Assembly: GCF_030291075.1 (NCBI RefSeq)
Contig: NZ_CP127407.1
Coordinates: 2,974,001 to 3,038,000, forward strand
DNA: 64,000 bases
Reading direction: 5' to 3'
From: Stenotrophomonas sp. 57
GTDB lineage: Bacteria; Pseudomonadota; Gammaproteobacteria; Xanthomonadales; Xanthomonadaceae
This document shows, in pieces, positions 43,898-53,759 of this stretch. The first letter of the stretch is position 1; each line of letters begins with the position of its first letter. Below the pieces are notes generated by a model that had not been told where the DNA came from, did not search any database, and saw only the letters and a list, made by a program, of their open reading frames with translations. Position numbers and translations under genes: made by a program.

Positions 43898-45457
43898 ATG
43901 AAGTTCAGCTCGCAGACCCTGCGCACGTTCACCACCCTGCACACCTGGGTCGGCCTGGTGGCCGGCTTCGGCCTGTTCGTGGCCTTCTACGCCGGTGCGT
44001 TGACCCTGTTCCACCACGATCTGCCGCTGTGGCAGACGCCGGGCGCAGCCACTGCGCTGCCGGCAGGGCTGGACGATGCGCAGTACCTGCTGGAGGACGT
44101 ACTGGCCACGCATCCGGAAGCCCGCCGCCATGTCGGCATGACCTTCCCCGGCGCCGACCACCCTCAGCCCCTGGCGTACTGGCAGGCCGATGACGGTAGC
44201 TGGCGCTACGCCTGGCCGGGTCAGATCGCCGGCAGCCCCACGCCGCCGCAGACCGGGCTGGCGGAACTGGTCAACGAGCTGCACTACAGCCTCGGCCTGC
44301 CCGTGGCCGGCATCTACGTGATGGGCATCGTCAGCCTGCTGTACGGCATGGCGCTGCTGAGCGGGCTGGTGATCCATCTGCCGAAGCTGCTCGGCGACCT
44401 GTTCGCGCTGCGCCCGGGCCGCAACCTGAAACAGCTGTGGCAGGACGCGCACAACGTGATCGGCGTGCTGAGCCTGCCCTTCCACCTGATGTTCGCGGTG
44501 ACCGGAGCCCTGCTCTGCCTGGTGTTCGTGCAGATGGCCCTGCTCAATCCGCTGATTTTCGACGGCAAGGCCCTGCAGGCCGTGCCAACAGCGATGGACA
44601 CCGCTCCGGTGCGTGAAGCGACCGGCATCCCCTCGCCGCCGGGCAGCCTGCGCGTGCTGCATGCGCGGGCGCTGGAGGTGGCACGCGCACAGGGCGTGAC
44701 CAGCTTTGAGCCGGCCTACCTGAAGCTGGCCAACGCGGGCGACACCAACGCCACCATCGAGATCACCGGCGAATCCACCGGCACCCTCGGCCCGCTCGGC
44801 GCCGTGGCGCTGGATGTCGCCACCGGCCAGGTACTGGCCACCCAGCTGCCGGGCCAGCGCGACGCCAACCACGCCACGCTCAGCGCCGCCTATGCGCTGC
44901 ACTTCGGCGAGTTCGGCAACGGCGTGGTGGTCTGGCTGTACTTCCTGCTCGGCCTGGGCGGTGCGTTCCTGTTCTACTCGGGCAACCTGCTGTGGATCGA
45001 ATCGCGGCGCAAGCGTCGCCAGCCGCAGCAGCCGCGCGCCGGAGTAAACATGGCACGGGCCACGGTCGGCGTGTGCATCGGCCTGTGCGTGGCGATCTCG
45101 GTCGCGTTCCTCACCGCGCTGGTGCTGGAACGGCTGGCGCCGGCGGCGGTCGACCACGGCATCCGCTGGGCCTGCTTCGGCAGCTGGGCGGCCTGTGCGC
45201 TGTGGGCCGCGCTGCGCCGCCCGGCACAGGCCGCACGCGAGCTGCTGTGGGCGGCGGCAATCAGTACCGCGCTGGTGCCGATCCTGCACGGCGCACTCAA
45301 TGGTGACTGGCTGTGGCGTGCGGCTGCGCGTGGCCACTGGCCGCTGTTCTGGGTCGATGCCATCGCGCTGGCCATGGCCTTTGGCTTCGCCCGCTTGGCG
45401 GTGGCCAGCCAGCGTCGTGCCCGCAACGGCGATCCGAACAGCGTCTGGGCGAACTGA
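43898..45457 (+). CDS. PepSY-associated transmembrane protein (iron-uptake-linked reductase type)
   Basis: 519-residue inner-membrane protein. An N-terminal helix with TLHTWVGLVAGFGLFVAFYA (about 15-34) opens the PepSY_TM fold, ELHYSLGLPVAGIYVMGIVS (about 126-145) and HLPKLLGDLF follow, and DAHNVIGVLSLPFHLMFAVT (about 181-200) carries paired His suited to heme. A fourth helix LYFLLGLGGAFLFYSGNLLW (about 347-366) and four more C-terminal helices complete it. Relatives act as reductases for ferric siderophores such as FoxB/FpvG. Third gene of a coupled operon. Confidence 0.88.
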   Translation: MKFSSQTLRTFTTLHTWVGLVAGFGLFVAFYAGALTLFHHDLPLWQTPGAATALPAGLDDAQYLLEDVLATHPEARRHVGMTFPGADHPQPLAYWQADDGSWRYAWPGQIAGSPTPPQTGLAELVNELHYSLGLPVAGIYVMGIVSLLYGMALLSGLVIHLPKLLGDLFALRPGRNLKQLWQDAHNVIGVLSLPFHLMFAVTGALLCLVFVQMALLNPLIFDGKALQAVPTAMDTAPVREATGIPSPPGSLRVLHARALEVARAQGVTSFEPAYLKLANAGDTNATIEITGESTGTLGPLGAVALDVATGQVLATQLPGQRDANHATLSAAYALHFGEFGNGVVVWLYFLLGLGGAFLFYSGNLLWIESRRKRRQPQQPRAGVNMARATVGVCIGLCVAISVAFLTALVLERLAPAAVDHGIRWACFGSWAACALWAALRRPAQAARELLWAAAISTALVPILHGALNGDWLWRAAARGHWPLFWVDAIALAMAFGFARLAVASQRRARNGDPNSVWAN

Positions 45458-45462
45458 AGCGT

Positions 45463-45485
45463 GGCCGGGCATGGCCCGGCGCTAC
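45463..45485 (-). repeat. SMAG (GTAG-type) palindrome supplying the VOC gene stop codon
   Basis: Minus strand GTAGCGCCGGGCC-AT-GCCCGGCC. The TAG of its GTAG head is the stop codon of the 45482-45886 gene. It lies between convergent genes. Confidence 0.85.
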
Positions 45486-45886
45486 CGGAGCAGGTGCGCT
45501 TCGTCCAGGTAATGGCTGACTTCGATCAGGTTGCCATCCGGGTCGCGGAAGTACACCGATTCGATCGGCCCCAGTGCGCCGGTGCGGGCCACCGGCCCCT
45601 CCTCCACCGCGACCGCCTGCGCCTGCAGGTGCGCCAGTACATCGGCCGTGGCGGTATGCGTCACCAGGCACAGGTCGGCACTGCCCGGCGTGGGTCGTAA
45701 CGCATGCGGCTGCAGCGGGGCGCTGGCCGGATGCAGGTTGATCTTCTGCTGGCCGAACTGCAGTGCGGTGCGGCCCGCGCCGAAGCGCACGACCTGCATG
45801 CCGAGCACGCGCTGGTAGAAATCACAGCTGCGGTCGATGTCGGCGACGGTAAGGACCAGATGGTCCAGGCGTTCGAGACGGATCAT
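45482..45886 (-). CDS. VOC-family (glyoxalase/dioxygenase) protein
   Basis: 134 residues with the paired beta-alpha-beta-beta-beta modules of the vicinal oxygen chelate fold. Metal ligands are likely His in RLDHLVLTV (about 8), His in KINLHPA (about 52) and Glu in PDGNLIEVSHY (about 122). It resembles small VOC proteins annotated as glyoxalase or virulence-linked; substrate unknown. There is no Shine-Dalgarno sequence: the ATG lies inside a perfect 13-bp hairpin. Confidence 0.88.
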   Translation of the reverse strand: MIRLERLDHLVLTVADIDRSCDFYQRVLGMQVVRFGAGRTALQFGQQKINLHPASAPLQPHALRPTPGSADLCLVTHTATADVLAHLQAQAVAVEEGPVARTGALGPIESVYFRDPDGNLIEVSHYLDEAHLLR

Positions 45887-45912
45887 GCCCGCAGCGTAAC
45901 GCTGCGGGCATG
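45884..45912. promoter_or_regulatory. 13-bp perfect hairpin containing the VOC start codon
   Basis: CATGCCCGCAGCG (45884-45896) and CGCTGCGGGCATG (45900-45912) around TAA. The minus-strand ATG occupies 45886-45884, within the stem. Confidence 0.8.
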
Positions 45913-45976
45913 GACATGCCGTGCGGGGTTGGGCCGATGGCGTTGCGGCATTGCGCCGGGCATCGCCTGATGCAGC

Positions 45977-47167
45977 TCAATCGCCGATGCGCGCTTTCTG
46001 CCAGGGGCCCAGCATGGCGTTGAGCAGGCTGGCCTGCTCGTCGTCGCCGGTCAGCTCCCACATGAACACGCCGGCCAGGCCCTGTTCGCGGGCGAACTGC
46101 GCACGCAGCCCGATCGAGCGCGGGTCTTCATAGCTGATGAAGACCTTCTGTTCGGCGTTGTACAGCCACGGGCTCTGCGCCTGCGGCTGCCAGTGCCTGG
46201 TCCAGCCCGGCTGGTCGAGATAGCGCGCCTTGATCACCCGCCAGTCGCCCGCATCGGCCGGTGCGCTGTAGGGCTGGTACAACCCATCCGGGGCATCGCC
46301 GGTGACCTTGAAGCCGCGCCCGTAGAACGGCACGCCCAGCACCAGCCTGTCGGCCGGTACGCCGTGGTCGCGGTAGAACTGCACGGCACCGGCCACGTTG
46401 TTCCAGCGCCGCAGTTCCGGCGCCAGCGGGTCGGCCGCCACCTCATGCAGCGGCGCGTTGAAGGTCGACACCGCCGAGAAGCCGGTGCCCATGTCGTAGC
46501 TCATCAGGTTGATGAAATCGAACACCTTGGCCAGCGCCGGCAGGTCGTAGCTCGCCGCCGGATCGTAGGGGCCATCGGTCTGCAGGCGACCGGCGGCCAG
46601 CGCGGCGGTCAGCAGCAGCGGCTGTCCCATCTTGCGACCGCGCGCATCGAGTGCCACGCGGAACGCCTGCGCGAGCCGGGTCAGGTTGGCGTGGTCCTGC
46701 GGGCGGTGCGCCAGCTCCTTCGGGCCACCACTGACCGGGAACTCCCAGTCGATATCCACGCCATCAAAGCTGCCGGCGTGACGATCAAAGAACAGCGCCA
46801 TGCACGAATCGACCAACCGCTTGCGGCTGGCCTCGCTCAGCGCCGCATCGGAGAACCCACCCGCGCCCCAACCACCGATCGAGATCAGCGTGCGCAGGTG
46901 CGGGTGTGCCTTCTTCAGCTCGGCCAGGGCGGCGAAGTTCTTCGGTGCTTCCGCACCGATCGTGCAGCGCCCGTCCTCAATGGTCGAGAACGCGTAGAAC
47001 AGGTGGGTGAGGCGCTCGGCCGGAATGCTCGACACCGGGTAGCGCTCGGCCGATCCACCGGGATAGTAGGCACCGAAGATCGGCGGCTGTGCAGGCGCGG
47101 CGCGCGCGGCAATGGGCAGGGCGCCGGCAATCAGCACGGCAAGGACGGCCACGGTCTGGCGGAACAT
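45977..47167 (-). CDS. Secreted chitinase, glycoside hydrolase family 18
   Basis: 396 residues with signal peptide (MFRQTVAVLAVLIAGALPIA) and a GH18 barrel. The catalytic DxxDxDxE motif is FDGVDIDWEFP (about 129-139) and LISIGGWGAGGFS (about 93-105) is the second signature. MSYDMGTGF (about 223) and a terminal MWELTGDD complete the site. No chitin-binding domain. Likely exported to degrade chitin or chito-oligomers; S. maltophilia is known for chitinolysis. ATG 47167 is preceded by GGGAG about 6 nt away. Confidence 0.92.
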   Translation of the reverse strand: MFRQTVAVLAVLIAGALPIAARAAPAQPPIFGAYYPGGSAERYPVSSIPAERLTHLFYAFSTIEDGRCTIGAEAPKNFAALAELKKAHPHLRTLISIGGWGAGGFSDAALSEASRKRLVDSCMALFFDRHAGSFDGVDIDWEFPVSGGPKELAHRPQDHANLTRLAQAFRVALDARGRKMGQPLLLTAALAAGRLQTDGPYDPAASYDLPALAKVFDFINLMSYDMGTGFSAVSTFNAPLHEVAADPLAPELRRWNNVAGAVQFYRDHGVPADRLVLGVPFYGRGFKVTGDAPDGLYQPYSAPADAGDWRVIKARYLDQPGWTRHWQPQAQSPWLYNAEQKVFISYEDPRSIGLRAQFAREQGLAGVFMWELTGDDEQASLLNAMLGPWQKARIGD

Positions 47168-47383
47168 GGAAACTCCCGGTTCGAAGGCGCCGCCACGTTA
47201 GCAAACCGATGAGGCCGTGGGATCGATGTCGCCGCATGTCGTCCAGTGGACAGCAACGATCGGCCAGAGGGCGACAACGAGGCCGTCATGCCACGGCCAT
47301 CACGCATTGCAGCAGGACACGCGCCGACGCAGCGCACCCAGTCCCCTACTTCGGCTAAGGTGGCCGCGGATCTTCAACTGCAC

Positions 47384-48397
47384 ATGGACATGAGCACCGA
47401 TCACGACACTCCCACCGACGGCGACCTGCTGGACGACGACGCCCTCGACGAACACCAGATGCTGGAAGCCCGCGCCTACGACGCGTTCCAAGAAGGCGAC
47501 CTGCCGCGCGCGGTGGCGCTGTTCGGCGAAGTGATCGCCATCGCTCCCGAAGTGCCCTACCTGCACTACATGCGCGGGCTGGCGCACAAGTACCTGCGCG
47601 ACTGGCCGGCGTCGCTGCAGGACAACCTGCGATCGGAGCAGCTGCGCGGGGAATTCGATGTCGCCACCGCCTGGAATGCCGGAATCGCGGCCACCGGCAT
47701 GGCGGACTGGGCCGAAGCACGGCGCCAGTGGACCCGCTGTGGCATCACCCTGCCCGAGGGCGAAGGCCCGATCGAGGGCAACTTCGGCGTGGCCTGCATG
47801 CGCCTGGCGCCGTGGTCCGATGCCGAGGTGGTGTACATGAGCCGCATTGATCCGGTGCGTGCACGCATCGACAACGTACCGCTGCCCGAAAGCGGCTTCC
47901 GCTTCGGCGACATCGTGCTGCATGACGGTGCGTCGACCGGCCGACGTACGTACGGCGAACACGAGGTACCGGTGTTCAACGCAATGCAGCGCCTGCAGCG
48001 ATCGGACATGGCCACCTTCACCGTGTTCGTGCAGTGCGATTCTGCCGATGAGATCGCTGCCCTGGGGGCCATGGACCTGCCCGGCATCGGCATGGTCGAG
48101 GACTGGACCGCGACCGTGCGCCGGCTGTGCCGCCGCTGCAGCTATGGCACCCCGCACCAGCATGGCGACGAGGCAGAAGTCACTGAGCAAGGCACCTGGG
48201 CGCGCGAGCGCGATCTGGGCATTGCCGCGCAGGGCCGGGCTGCGGTGGAGAAGCTGCTGGCGACGTGGACCGCGGCGGCCCCAGGACGCGTGCTGGAGGC
48301 CATCGAACAGCGCGAGCATCCGTTGAGTGACCCCGAGCCGGGCCAGGTGTGGTGGCTGGGCGAGGAAGAAGAGGAAGAGCGCGTCAACCAGGGTTGA
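47384..48397 (+). CDS. TPR-containing protein of unknown function
   Basis: 337 residues. An acidic N-terminus (MDMSTDHDTPTDGDLLDDDA) leads into TPR-like helices (about 30-145: AYDAFQEGDLPRAVALFGEV, YMRGLAHKYLRDWPASLQD, WNAGIAATGMADWAEARRQW). A separate C-terminal part has four Cys-type residues in RRLCRRCSYG and ends acidic (GEEEEEERVNQG). Cytoplasmic. Start could be ATG 47384 or 47390. Function unknown. Confidence 0.75.
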   Translation: MDMSTDHDTPTDGDLLDDDALDEHQMLEARAYDAFQEGDLPRAVALFGEVIAIAPEVPYLHYMRGLAHKYLRDWPASLQDNLRSEQLRGEFDVATAWNAGIAATGMADWAEARRQWTRCGITLPEGEGPIEGNFGVACMRLAPWSDAEVVYMSRIDPVRARIDNVPLPESGFRFGDIVLHDGASTGRRTYGEHEVPVFNAMQRLQRSDMATFTVFVQCDSADEIAALGAMDLPGIGMVEDWTATVRRLCRRCSYGTPHQHGDEAEVTEQGTWARERDLGIAAQGRAAVEKLLATWTAAAPGRVLEAIEQREHPLSDPEPGQVWWLGEEEEEERVNQG

Positions 48398-48503
48398 TAC
48401 CTGCGAGCCTTGTGGCACAGGGCCTTCAGAATTCTTCAGGCCGGTTTCCAGCACTTCAGACGCAGCGCAGGCTCAATCGGGCTCCCTTTGATGGAGTCCG
48501 ACG

Positions 48504-49568
48504 ATGCGCTCGATCCTGCCTGCCCTCACCCTGCTCTGCGCCGTCTGCAGCCAGCCCTTCGCTGCCTGCGCCACCCCACCGGACCAGACCCGTCTGCAGG
48601 CCCTGCAGCAGGCCATCGCCAGCGATGAACTGAAACAGATCCGCAGCGTGCTGCTGCAGGTCGATGGCAAGGTCGTCTACGAGGGCTACTTCAACGGTGC
48701 CGACGCGCAGACCCTGCACGACGTGCGATCGGCCAGCAAAGGCGTGACCGCGCTGCTGGTCGGTGCAGCCATTGGCGAAGGCACCCTGCCCGGCGTGCAG
48801 GCCGGGGTGTATGACTACTTCCCGACGTTCACTGCCCAGCACGCAGTCGACCCGCGCCTGCGTGCCACTACCGTGCAGGACCTGCTGACCATGAGCAGCC
48901 TCTGGGAGTGCGATGACGAAAACCCGTTCTCGGCCGGCCACGAGGAACGCATGTACGTGTCCGAGAAGTGGCTGGACTTCACCCTGGGCCTGCCGGTGAA
49001 GGGTTTCGCGCCGTGGATGCAGCGGCCCGAGGGCAGCCCGCATGGGCGCGCGTTTGCCTACTGCACCGCCAATCCGTTCGTTCTGGGCGCGGTACTGGAG
49101 AAAGCCAGCGGCCAACCGCTGGCCGACTACGCCGCGCGCGTCCTGGAGCGGCCGATGGGCATCACCCGCAGCCAGTGGAACCGCTCGCCGGAGGGCATCG
49201 GCATGGGCGGCGGCGGCACCCGCTACCGCACGCAGGACCTCGCCCGCTTCGGCCAGCTGGTGCTCGATGGCGGCCGCTGGCAGGGCCGCCAACTGGTACC
49301 GAAGGATTACATCGAGGCGATGGTGCGACCACAGACGAGCACCTCCGACGGCAGTGACTACGGCTACCAGTGGTGGGGCCTGAAGCTGGACGTGCAGGGT
49401 TCACCGCGCACGGTGTGGGCGATGTCCGGCAATGGTGGCAACTACGTGTTCGTGCTGCCCGAGCAGCGCGTGGTGGCGGTGGTCACCAGCCAGGCGTTCA
49501 ACCGCAACTTCGCCCATCCGCAGTCGCGGCGCATCCTCACCGAGTTTCTGCTGCCGGCGCTGCGCTGA
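48504..49568 (+). CDS. Exported serine hydrolase of the beta-lactamase/PBP fold
   Basis: 354 residues with signal peptide (MRSILPALTLLCAVCSQPFA). The active-site SxxK is in RSASKGVTALL (Ser about 75), a Tyr-containing second motif in AFAYCTANPF (about 188), and a final box MSGNGGNYVFVLP (about 309) in place of HxG/KTG. This is the class C-like esterase/peptidase group (AmpH/EstB type), not a confirmed beta-lactamase. ATG 48504 has GGAG about 9 nt upstream. Its last 32 bp overlap the convergent regulator gene. Confidence 0.88.
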   Translation: MRSILPALTLLCAVCSQPFAACATPPDQTRLQALQQAIASDELKQIRSVLLQVDGKVVYEGYFNGADAQTLHDVRSASKGVTALLVGAAIGEGTLPGVQAGVYDYFPTFTAQHAVDPRLRATTVQDLLTMSSLWECDDENPFSAGHEERMYVSEKWLDFTLGLPVKGFAPWMQRPEGSPHGRAFAYCTANPFVLGAVLEKASGQPLADYAARVLERPMGITRSQWNRSPEGIGMGGGGTRYRTQDLARFGQLVLDGGRWQGRQLVPKDYIEAMVRPQTSTSDGSDYGYQWWGLKLDVQGSPRTVWAMSGNGGNYVFVLPEQRVVAVVTSQAFNRNFAHPQSRRILTEFLLPALR

Positions 49569-51105
49569 GCGCGGCAAGGTCGTCGGGTCGCCAGCTGGCG
49601 GCCAGCACCTGCGCACGTTGCCGGGCAATGTCGGCGTCCAGGCGCTGCAGCAGGGCCGGCCAGCCGGGCGCGCTGCGCAGGCCGACGAACAGCGGCGTAG
49701 CACGCAGCCACGCCACGTCGCGGAAGCCGTCATCGACCGCCTGCTGCAGTGCCGTCACCGCGTCGCCTGCATGCCCCTGGGCCTGCAGCAGCAGCGCCCG
49801 CTCCAGCGCCGCATCGGGCCAGCCGTCGCCCGCTCCCGCGCTGGTAGCGAGCTGCTGCAGGCGCTGGTCGATCCAGGTGGCGTCCGCAGCCTGCGCGCCA
49901 TGCAACGCCGCCAGGGTCTGGCCCAGCGATTGCTGCGGCCGCAGCTGGCGGCCACGCTCGAACGCGTCGGCGGCGCCTGCAGCGTCGCCGGCCAGCAACG
50001 CCAGTTCGCCCTGCAGGCGCAGCAGCTGCGGATGCGGCGTGCCACGCGCGAGCGCTTCATCCAGCGCCTGCCGGGCTCGCTGTGGCGCGCCGGCCAGGTA
50101 CAGGCTGCGCGGCCAGGCGATGTTGGAGAACACGTTGTCGGGGTACAGCTGGAAATTGCGCGCGTGCCGATCCGCGGCCGCCTGGGTGAAGCCGAGCAGT
50201 TCGAGCTCGCGCGCGACCTGCACGTCACGGAAGCGGATGCGCTCGGGCGCCTTCAGGGACAGGTTGGCCTGCAGCGCCGTGGCGAGCTGGCCGCGTTCCT
50301 GCTGCAGGTAGGCCAGCGATGCGCGGCTACGCTCGTCGCCCGGCTCGAGTTCGATCGCGCGGCTGTAGCCGGTGATCGCCTGGCGCATGTCGCCCAGGCA
50401 GTCCTGCGCATACCCCCACAGAGCGTGCGCGGCGGCATCGCCGGGTGTGCGCTGGAGCTCCTGCTCGGCCAATGCCAGCGCCTCGCGCAGCTGCTCGGGC
50501 GTGCCGTTGAACAGGCAGCCCTGCGCCGCCAGCGCACGGGACAGTCCGCGCCGCGCCGGCGTGGATTCGGGATCAGCCTGCAGCGCCTGCCGGTACAGGG
50601 TGATGGCCACGCGGTTGTTGCTGGCCTGGCCGATCCCCGCGTAGTACTCGGCGCGCTGCAGCAGCGACTGCCCTGCCCCCTGTGGCGTCGAACGGGGCCA
50701 CAGCAGCAGCGTGGCGGCCACGCCCAGCGCCGCGACAGCCGCAACGCCCCAGCCGAGCCTGCGGGCGCGCGAGGATGGCGCAGGCGGCACGCTGGCCGGC
50801 AACGGCGACGCACACAGCTGGTAGCCACGACCACGTACCGAACGGATGTAGCGCGGGCGCCGGCTGTCATCGCCCAAGGCCTGCCGCAGCAGCTTCACCC
50901 GCTGGCTGACCGCATCCTCACCGACCACCGCCGGTGCCCAGACCTGGGCGGCCAGGGTGTCGAAATGCACGACGGCGTTGCCGTGCTGCAGGAGTACGTC
51001 GAGCAGGGTCCAGCTGAGGCCGCTGACGGGCAAGACCTCGCCGTTGCGACTGACGCGTTGCGCCGGGCGATCGATATCCAGGTCGAGCAGGCGCAGGGTG
51101 TCCAT
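49537..51105 (-). CDS. Membrane-anchored winged-helix regulator with TPR sensor domain (CadC/ToxR-like)
   Basis: 522 residues. OmpR/PhoB-type winged helix (about 1-100: SGLSWTLLDVLLQHGNAVVH, AVSQRVKLLRQALGDDSRRP, IRSVRGRGYQL), one membrane helix (about 117-136, GWGVAAVAALGVAATLLLWP), then a TPR-rich periplasmic region (about 150-510). This is the one-component sensor layout in which DNA binding is controlled across the membrane. Start ATG 51105 is 6 nt after TATGCT, with no ribosome-binding site, so the mRNA is probably leaderless. Target genes unknown; the convergent serine hydrolase is a candidate. Confidence 0.85.
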   Translation of the reverse strand: MDTLRLLDLDIDRPAQRVSRNGEVLPVSGLSWTLLDVLLQHGNAVVHFDTLAAQVWAPAVVGEDAVSQRVKLLRQALGDDSRRPRYIRSVRGRGYQLCASPLPASVPPAPSSRARRLGWGVAAVAALGVAATLLLWPRSTPQGAGQSLLQRAEYYAGIGQASNNRVAITLYRQALQADPESTPARRGLSRALAAQGCLFNGTPEQLREALALAEQELQRTPGDAAAHALWGYAQDCLGDMRQAITGYSRAIELEPGDERSRASLAYLQQERGQLATALQANLSLKAPERIRFRDVQVARELELLGFTQAAADRHARNFQLYPDNVFSNIAWPRSLYLAGAPQRARQALDEALARGTPHPQLLRLQGELALLAGDAAGAADAFERGRQLRPQQSLGQTLAALHGAQAADATWIDQRLQQLATSAGAGDGWPDAALERALLLQAQGHAGDAVTALQQAVDDGFRDVAWLRATPLFVGLRSAPGWPALLQRLDADIARQRAQVLAASWRPDDLAALSAAPAAETR

Positions 51106-51146
51106 GGGCGAAGCATAGCGTTGCCGCTGCGCTGGGAGACAGGCAA

Positions 51147-51174
51147 AGAAAAAGCGGGCCGAAGCCCGCTTTTT
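51147..51174. terminator. Bidirectional intrinsic terminator downstream of pnp
   Basis: AAAGCGGGC-CGAA-GCCCGCTTT followed by TT, flanked by A-run and T-run. It ends the pnp transcript on the minus strand. Confidence 0.88.
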
Positions 51175-51238
51175 CATTCTGGCGACTCCAGAAGTGTGTC
51201 AACCAAGGTTGACACCTGCCGGGAACCAGCGCAGTCGA

Positions 51239-53347
51239 TTACTCGGCGCTGACGGCGTCGCCTTCTTCCACGGCCTTCATCGACAGGCGGATACGGCCCT
51301 GCTTGTCGACTTCCAGCACCTTGACCTTGACCACATCGCCTTCCTTCAGCACGTCGCCGACCTTCTCGACGCGATCGCTGGAGATCTGCGACACGTGGAC
51401 CAGACCGTCCTTGCCCGGCAGGATCGTGACGAACGCACCGAAGTCCATGATCTTGGCGACCTTGCCTTCGTAGATGCGGCCCGGCTCGACGTCCGAGGTG
51501 ATCTGCTCGATGCGGGCCTTGGCGGCCTGGGCAGCGATGGCGTTGACCGACGCGATGACGATGGTGCCGTCGTCCTGGATGTCGATCTGGGTGCCGGTTT
51601 CCTTGGTGATGGCCTGGATGGTCGAACCACCCTTGCCGATCACTTCGCGGATCTTGTCCGGGTGGATCTTGATGGTCAGCAGGCGCGGCGCGTAGTCCGA
51701 CAGCTCTTCACGCGGAGCGGTCAGGCCGTGGGCCATTTCGCCCAGGATGTGCAGACGGCCAGCCTTGGCCTGCTGCAGGGCCTGCTTCATGATCTCTTCG
51801 GTGATGCCTTCGATCTTGATGTCCATCTGCAGGGCGGAGATGCCCTCAGCGGTACCGGCCACCTTGAAGTCCATGTCGCCCAGGTGATCTTCGTCACCCA
51901 GGATGTCGGACAGGACGACGAAGCGCTCGCCTTCCTTGACCAGGCCCATGGCGATGCCGGCAACCGGCGCCTTCACCGGCACGCCGGCGTCCATCAGGGC
52001 CAGCGACGAGCCGCAGACCGAGGCCATCGACGAGGAACCGTTCGACTCGGTGATTTCCGAGACGACGCGGATGGTGTACGGGAACGACTCCAGCGACGGC
52101 ATGACAGCCAGCACGCCGCGCTTGGCCAGGCGACCGTGGCCGATTTCGCGGCGCTTCGGGCCCATCATGCGGCCGCACTCACCCACCGAGAACGGAGGGA
52201 AGTTGTAGTGGAACAGGAAGTTTTCCTTGTACTCACCGGCAACGGCGTCGATGACCTGGCCGTCGCGGGCGGTGCCCAGGGTGATGGTCACGATGGCCTG
52301 GGTTTCGCCGCGGGTGAACAGCGAGGAGCCGTGAGTACGCGGCAGCACGCCGGTCTTCACGGTGATCGGGCGGACGGTGTCCAGCGCACGACCGTCGATG
52401 CGCACCTTGGTGTCCAGCACCGAGTCACGCATGGTGCGGTATTCCAGCTCGCCGAATTCCTTCGACAGCTCGGCCGGGTTCCAGCCTTCGGCGGCCACGC
52501 GGCCTGCCAGGGCTTCGAACACGTCCTTCTTGATTGCCGAGATGGCGTCGCGGCGCTGCAGCTTGTCGCGCACCTGGAAGGCTTCGCCCAGGCGCGGGCC
52601 GATGGCTTCCTTCAGGGCGGAGATCAGCGCGTCGTTCTTGGCCGGGGCTTCCCAGGCCGACGGCTTGGTACCGGCTTCGACGGTCAGCTCGTTGATCGCG
52701 TTGATGACCTTCTGCATTTCGCGGTGACCAAAGGTCACGGCGCCCAGCATCACTTCTTCGGACAGCAGCGCGGCTTCGGATTCGACCATCAGCACGGCGT
52801 TGGAGGTACCGGCGACGACCAGTTCCAGCTGCGAGTCAGCCAGTTCGCTGACGGTCGGGTTCAGGATGTACTCGCCGTTCTTGTAACCGACCTTGGCAGC
52901 GCCGATCGGCCCCATGAACGGGGTGCCGGCCAGGGCCAGGGCAGCCGAGGCGCCGATCAGGGCCGGGATGTCACCGTCCACGTCCGGGTTCAGCGACATG
53001 ACCGTGGCGATGATCTGCACTTCGTTCTTGTAGTCTTCCGGGAACAGCGGGCGGATCGGACGGTCGATCAGACGCGAGATCAGGGTTTCCTTCTCGGTCG
53101 CACGGCCTTCACGCTTGAAGAAACCACCCGGAATACGGCCGCCGGCGTAGAACTTTTCCTGATAATCGACGGTCAGCGGGAAGAAGTCCTGGCCTTCGCG
53201 CGCGCTCTTGGCGGCGACGGCGGTGACCAGCAGTACGGTGTCGTCCATCTTGACGATGACGGCACCGCTGGCCTGACGGGCGACTTCGCCGGTCTCAAGC
53301 GTGACGGTGTGCTTGCCGTACTGGAAGGTTTTGGTGATTTTTGCCAC
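51239..53347 (-). CDS. pnp: Polyribonucleotide nucleotidyltransferase (PNPase)
   Basis: 702-residue phosphorolytic 3'-to-5' exoribonuclease and degradosome core. Two RNase PH domains (about 10-215 and 310-545), KH domain (about 552-612, [20 protein letters not shown]) and S1 domain (about 620-690, [20 protein letters not shown]). Start is GTG 53347 ([20 protein letters not shown]). It follows rpsO across a strong hairpin, the order known from E. coli, where pnp is cleaved by RNase III and autoregulated. Confidence 0.97.
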   Translation of the reverse strand: MAKITKTFQYGKHTVTLETGEVARQASGAVIVKMDDTVLLVTAVAAKSAREGQDFFPLTVDYQEKFYAGGRIPGGFFKREGRATEKETLISRLIDRPIRPLFPEDYKNEVQIIATVMSLNPDVDGDIPALIGASAALALAGTPFMGPIGAAKVGYKNGEYILNPTVSELADSQLELVVAGTSNAVLMVESEAALLSEEVMLGAVTFGHREMQKVINAINELTVEAGTKPSAWEAPAKNDALISALKEAIGPRLGEAFQVRDKLQRRDAISAIKKDVFEALAGRVAAEGWNPAELSKEFGELEYRTMRDSVLDTKVRIDGRALDTVRPITVKTGVLPRTHGSSLFTRGETQAIVTITLGTARDGQVIDAVAGEYKENFLFHYNFPPFSVGECGRMMGPKRREIGHGRLAKRGVLAVMPSLESFPYTIRVVSEITESNGSSSMASVCGSSLALMDAGVPVKAPVAGIAMGLVKEGERFVVLSDILGDEDHLGDMDFKVAGTAEGISALQMDIKIEGITEEIMKQALQQAKAGRLHILGEMAHGLTAPREELSDYAPRLLTIKIHPDKIREVIGKGGSTIQAITKETGTQIDIQDDGTIVIASVNAIAAQAAKARIEQITSDVEPGRIYEGKVAKIMDFGAFVTILPGKDGLVHVSQISSDRVEKVGDVLKEGDVVKVKVLEVDKQGRIRLSMKAVEEGDAVSAE

Positions 53348-53452
53348 GGAGGGTGTCCTTGGGGATGCTGTCTGCGAATTTGGACCGTCGGCGACCCTTG
53401 CCGCCAGCGGGTGACCGGATCGTTCCGGCCTGAATCGGGGATTGCGGTACTA

Positions 53453-53486
53453 CAAAACAAAACCGCGGCGCATCACTGCGCCGCGG
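53453..53486 (-). terminator. Hairpin between rpsO and pnp
   Basis: CCGCGGCGCA-TCAC-TGCGCCGCGG (53463-53486), a 10-bp perfect stem, then TTTTGTTTTG on the minus strand: an intrinsic terminator that must be read through or bypassed to express pnp. Confidence 0.85.
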
Positions 53487-53498
53487 GGGATTCGTTGC

Positions 53499-53759
53499 TT
53501 AGCGACGCAGGCCAAGCTTTTCGATCAGGGCCTTGTAACGCTCGACGTCCTTCTTCTTCAGGTAGTCGAGCAGGCTGCGACGGCGGTTGACCATCTGCAG
53601 CAGGCCGCGGCGGCTGTGGTGGTCCTTCTTGTGGGTCTTGAAGTGGCCGGTCAGCAGCTCGATGCGGGCGGTCAGCAGGGCCACCTGGACTTCCGGGGAG
53701 CCGGTGTCAGCCGAGCTGCGCTTGTTGTCTTCAATGACCTTCTGGGTGTCGATCGACAT
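53499..53759 (-). CDS. rpsO: Ribosomal protein S15
   Basis: 86 residues, [20 protein letters not shown], then the rRNA-binding helices with [20 protein letters not shown] and ending in [13 protein letters not shown]. Full-length family match. Start ATG 53759; upstream A-rich AGAAAAAAGAA serves as a weak ribosome-binding site. Confidence 0.97.
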   Translation of the reverse strand: MSIDTQKVIEDNKRSSADTGSPEVQVALLTARIELLTGHFKTHKKDHHSRRGLLQMVNRRRSLLDYLKKKDVERYKALIEKLGLRR

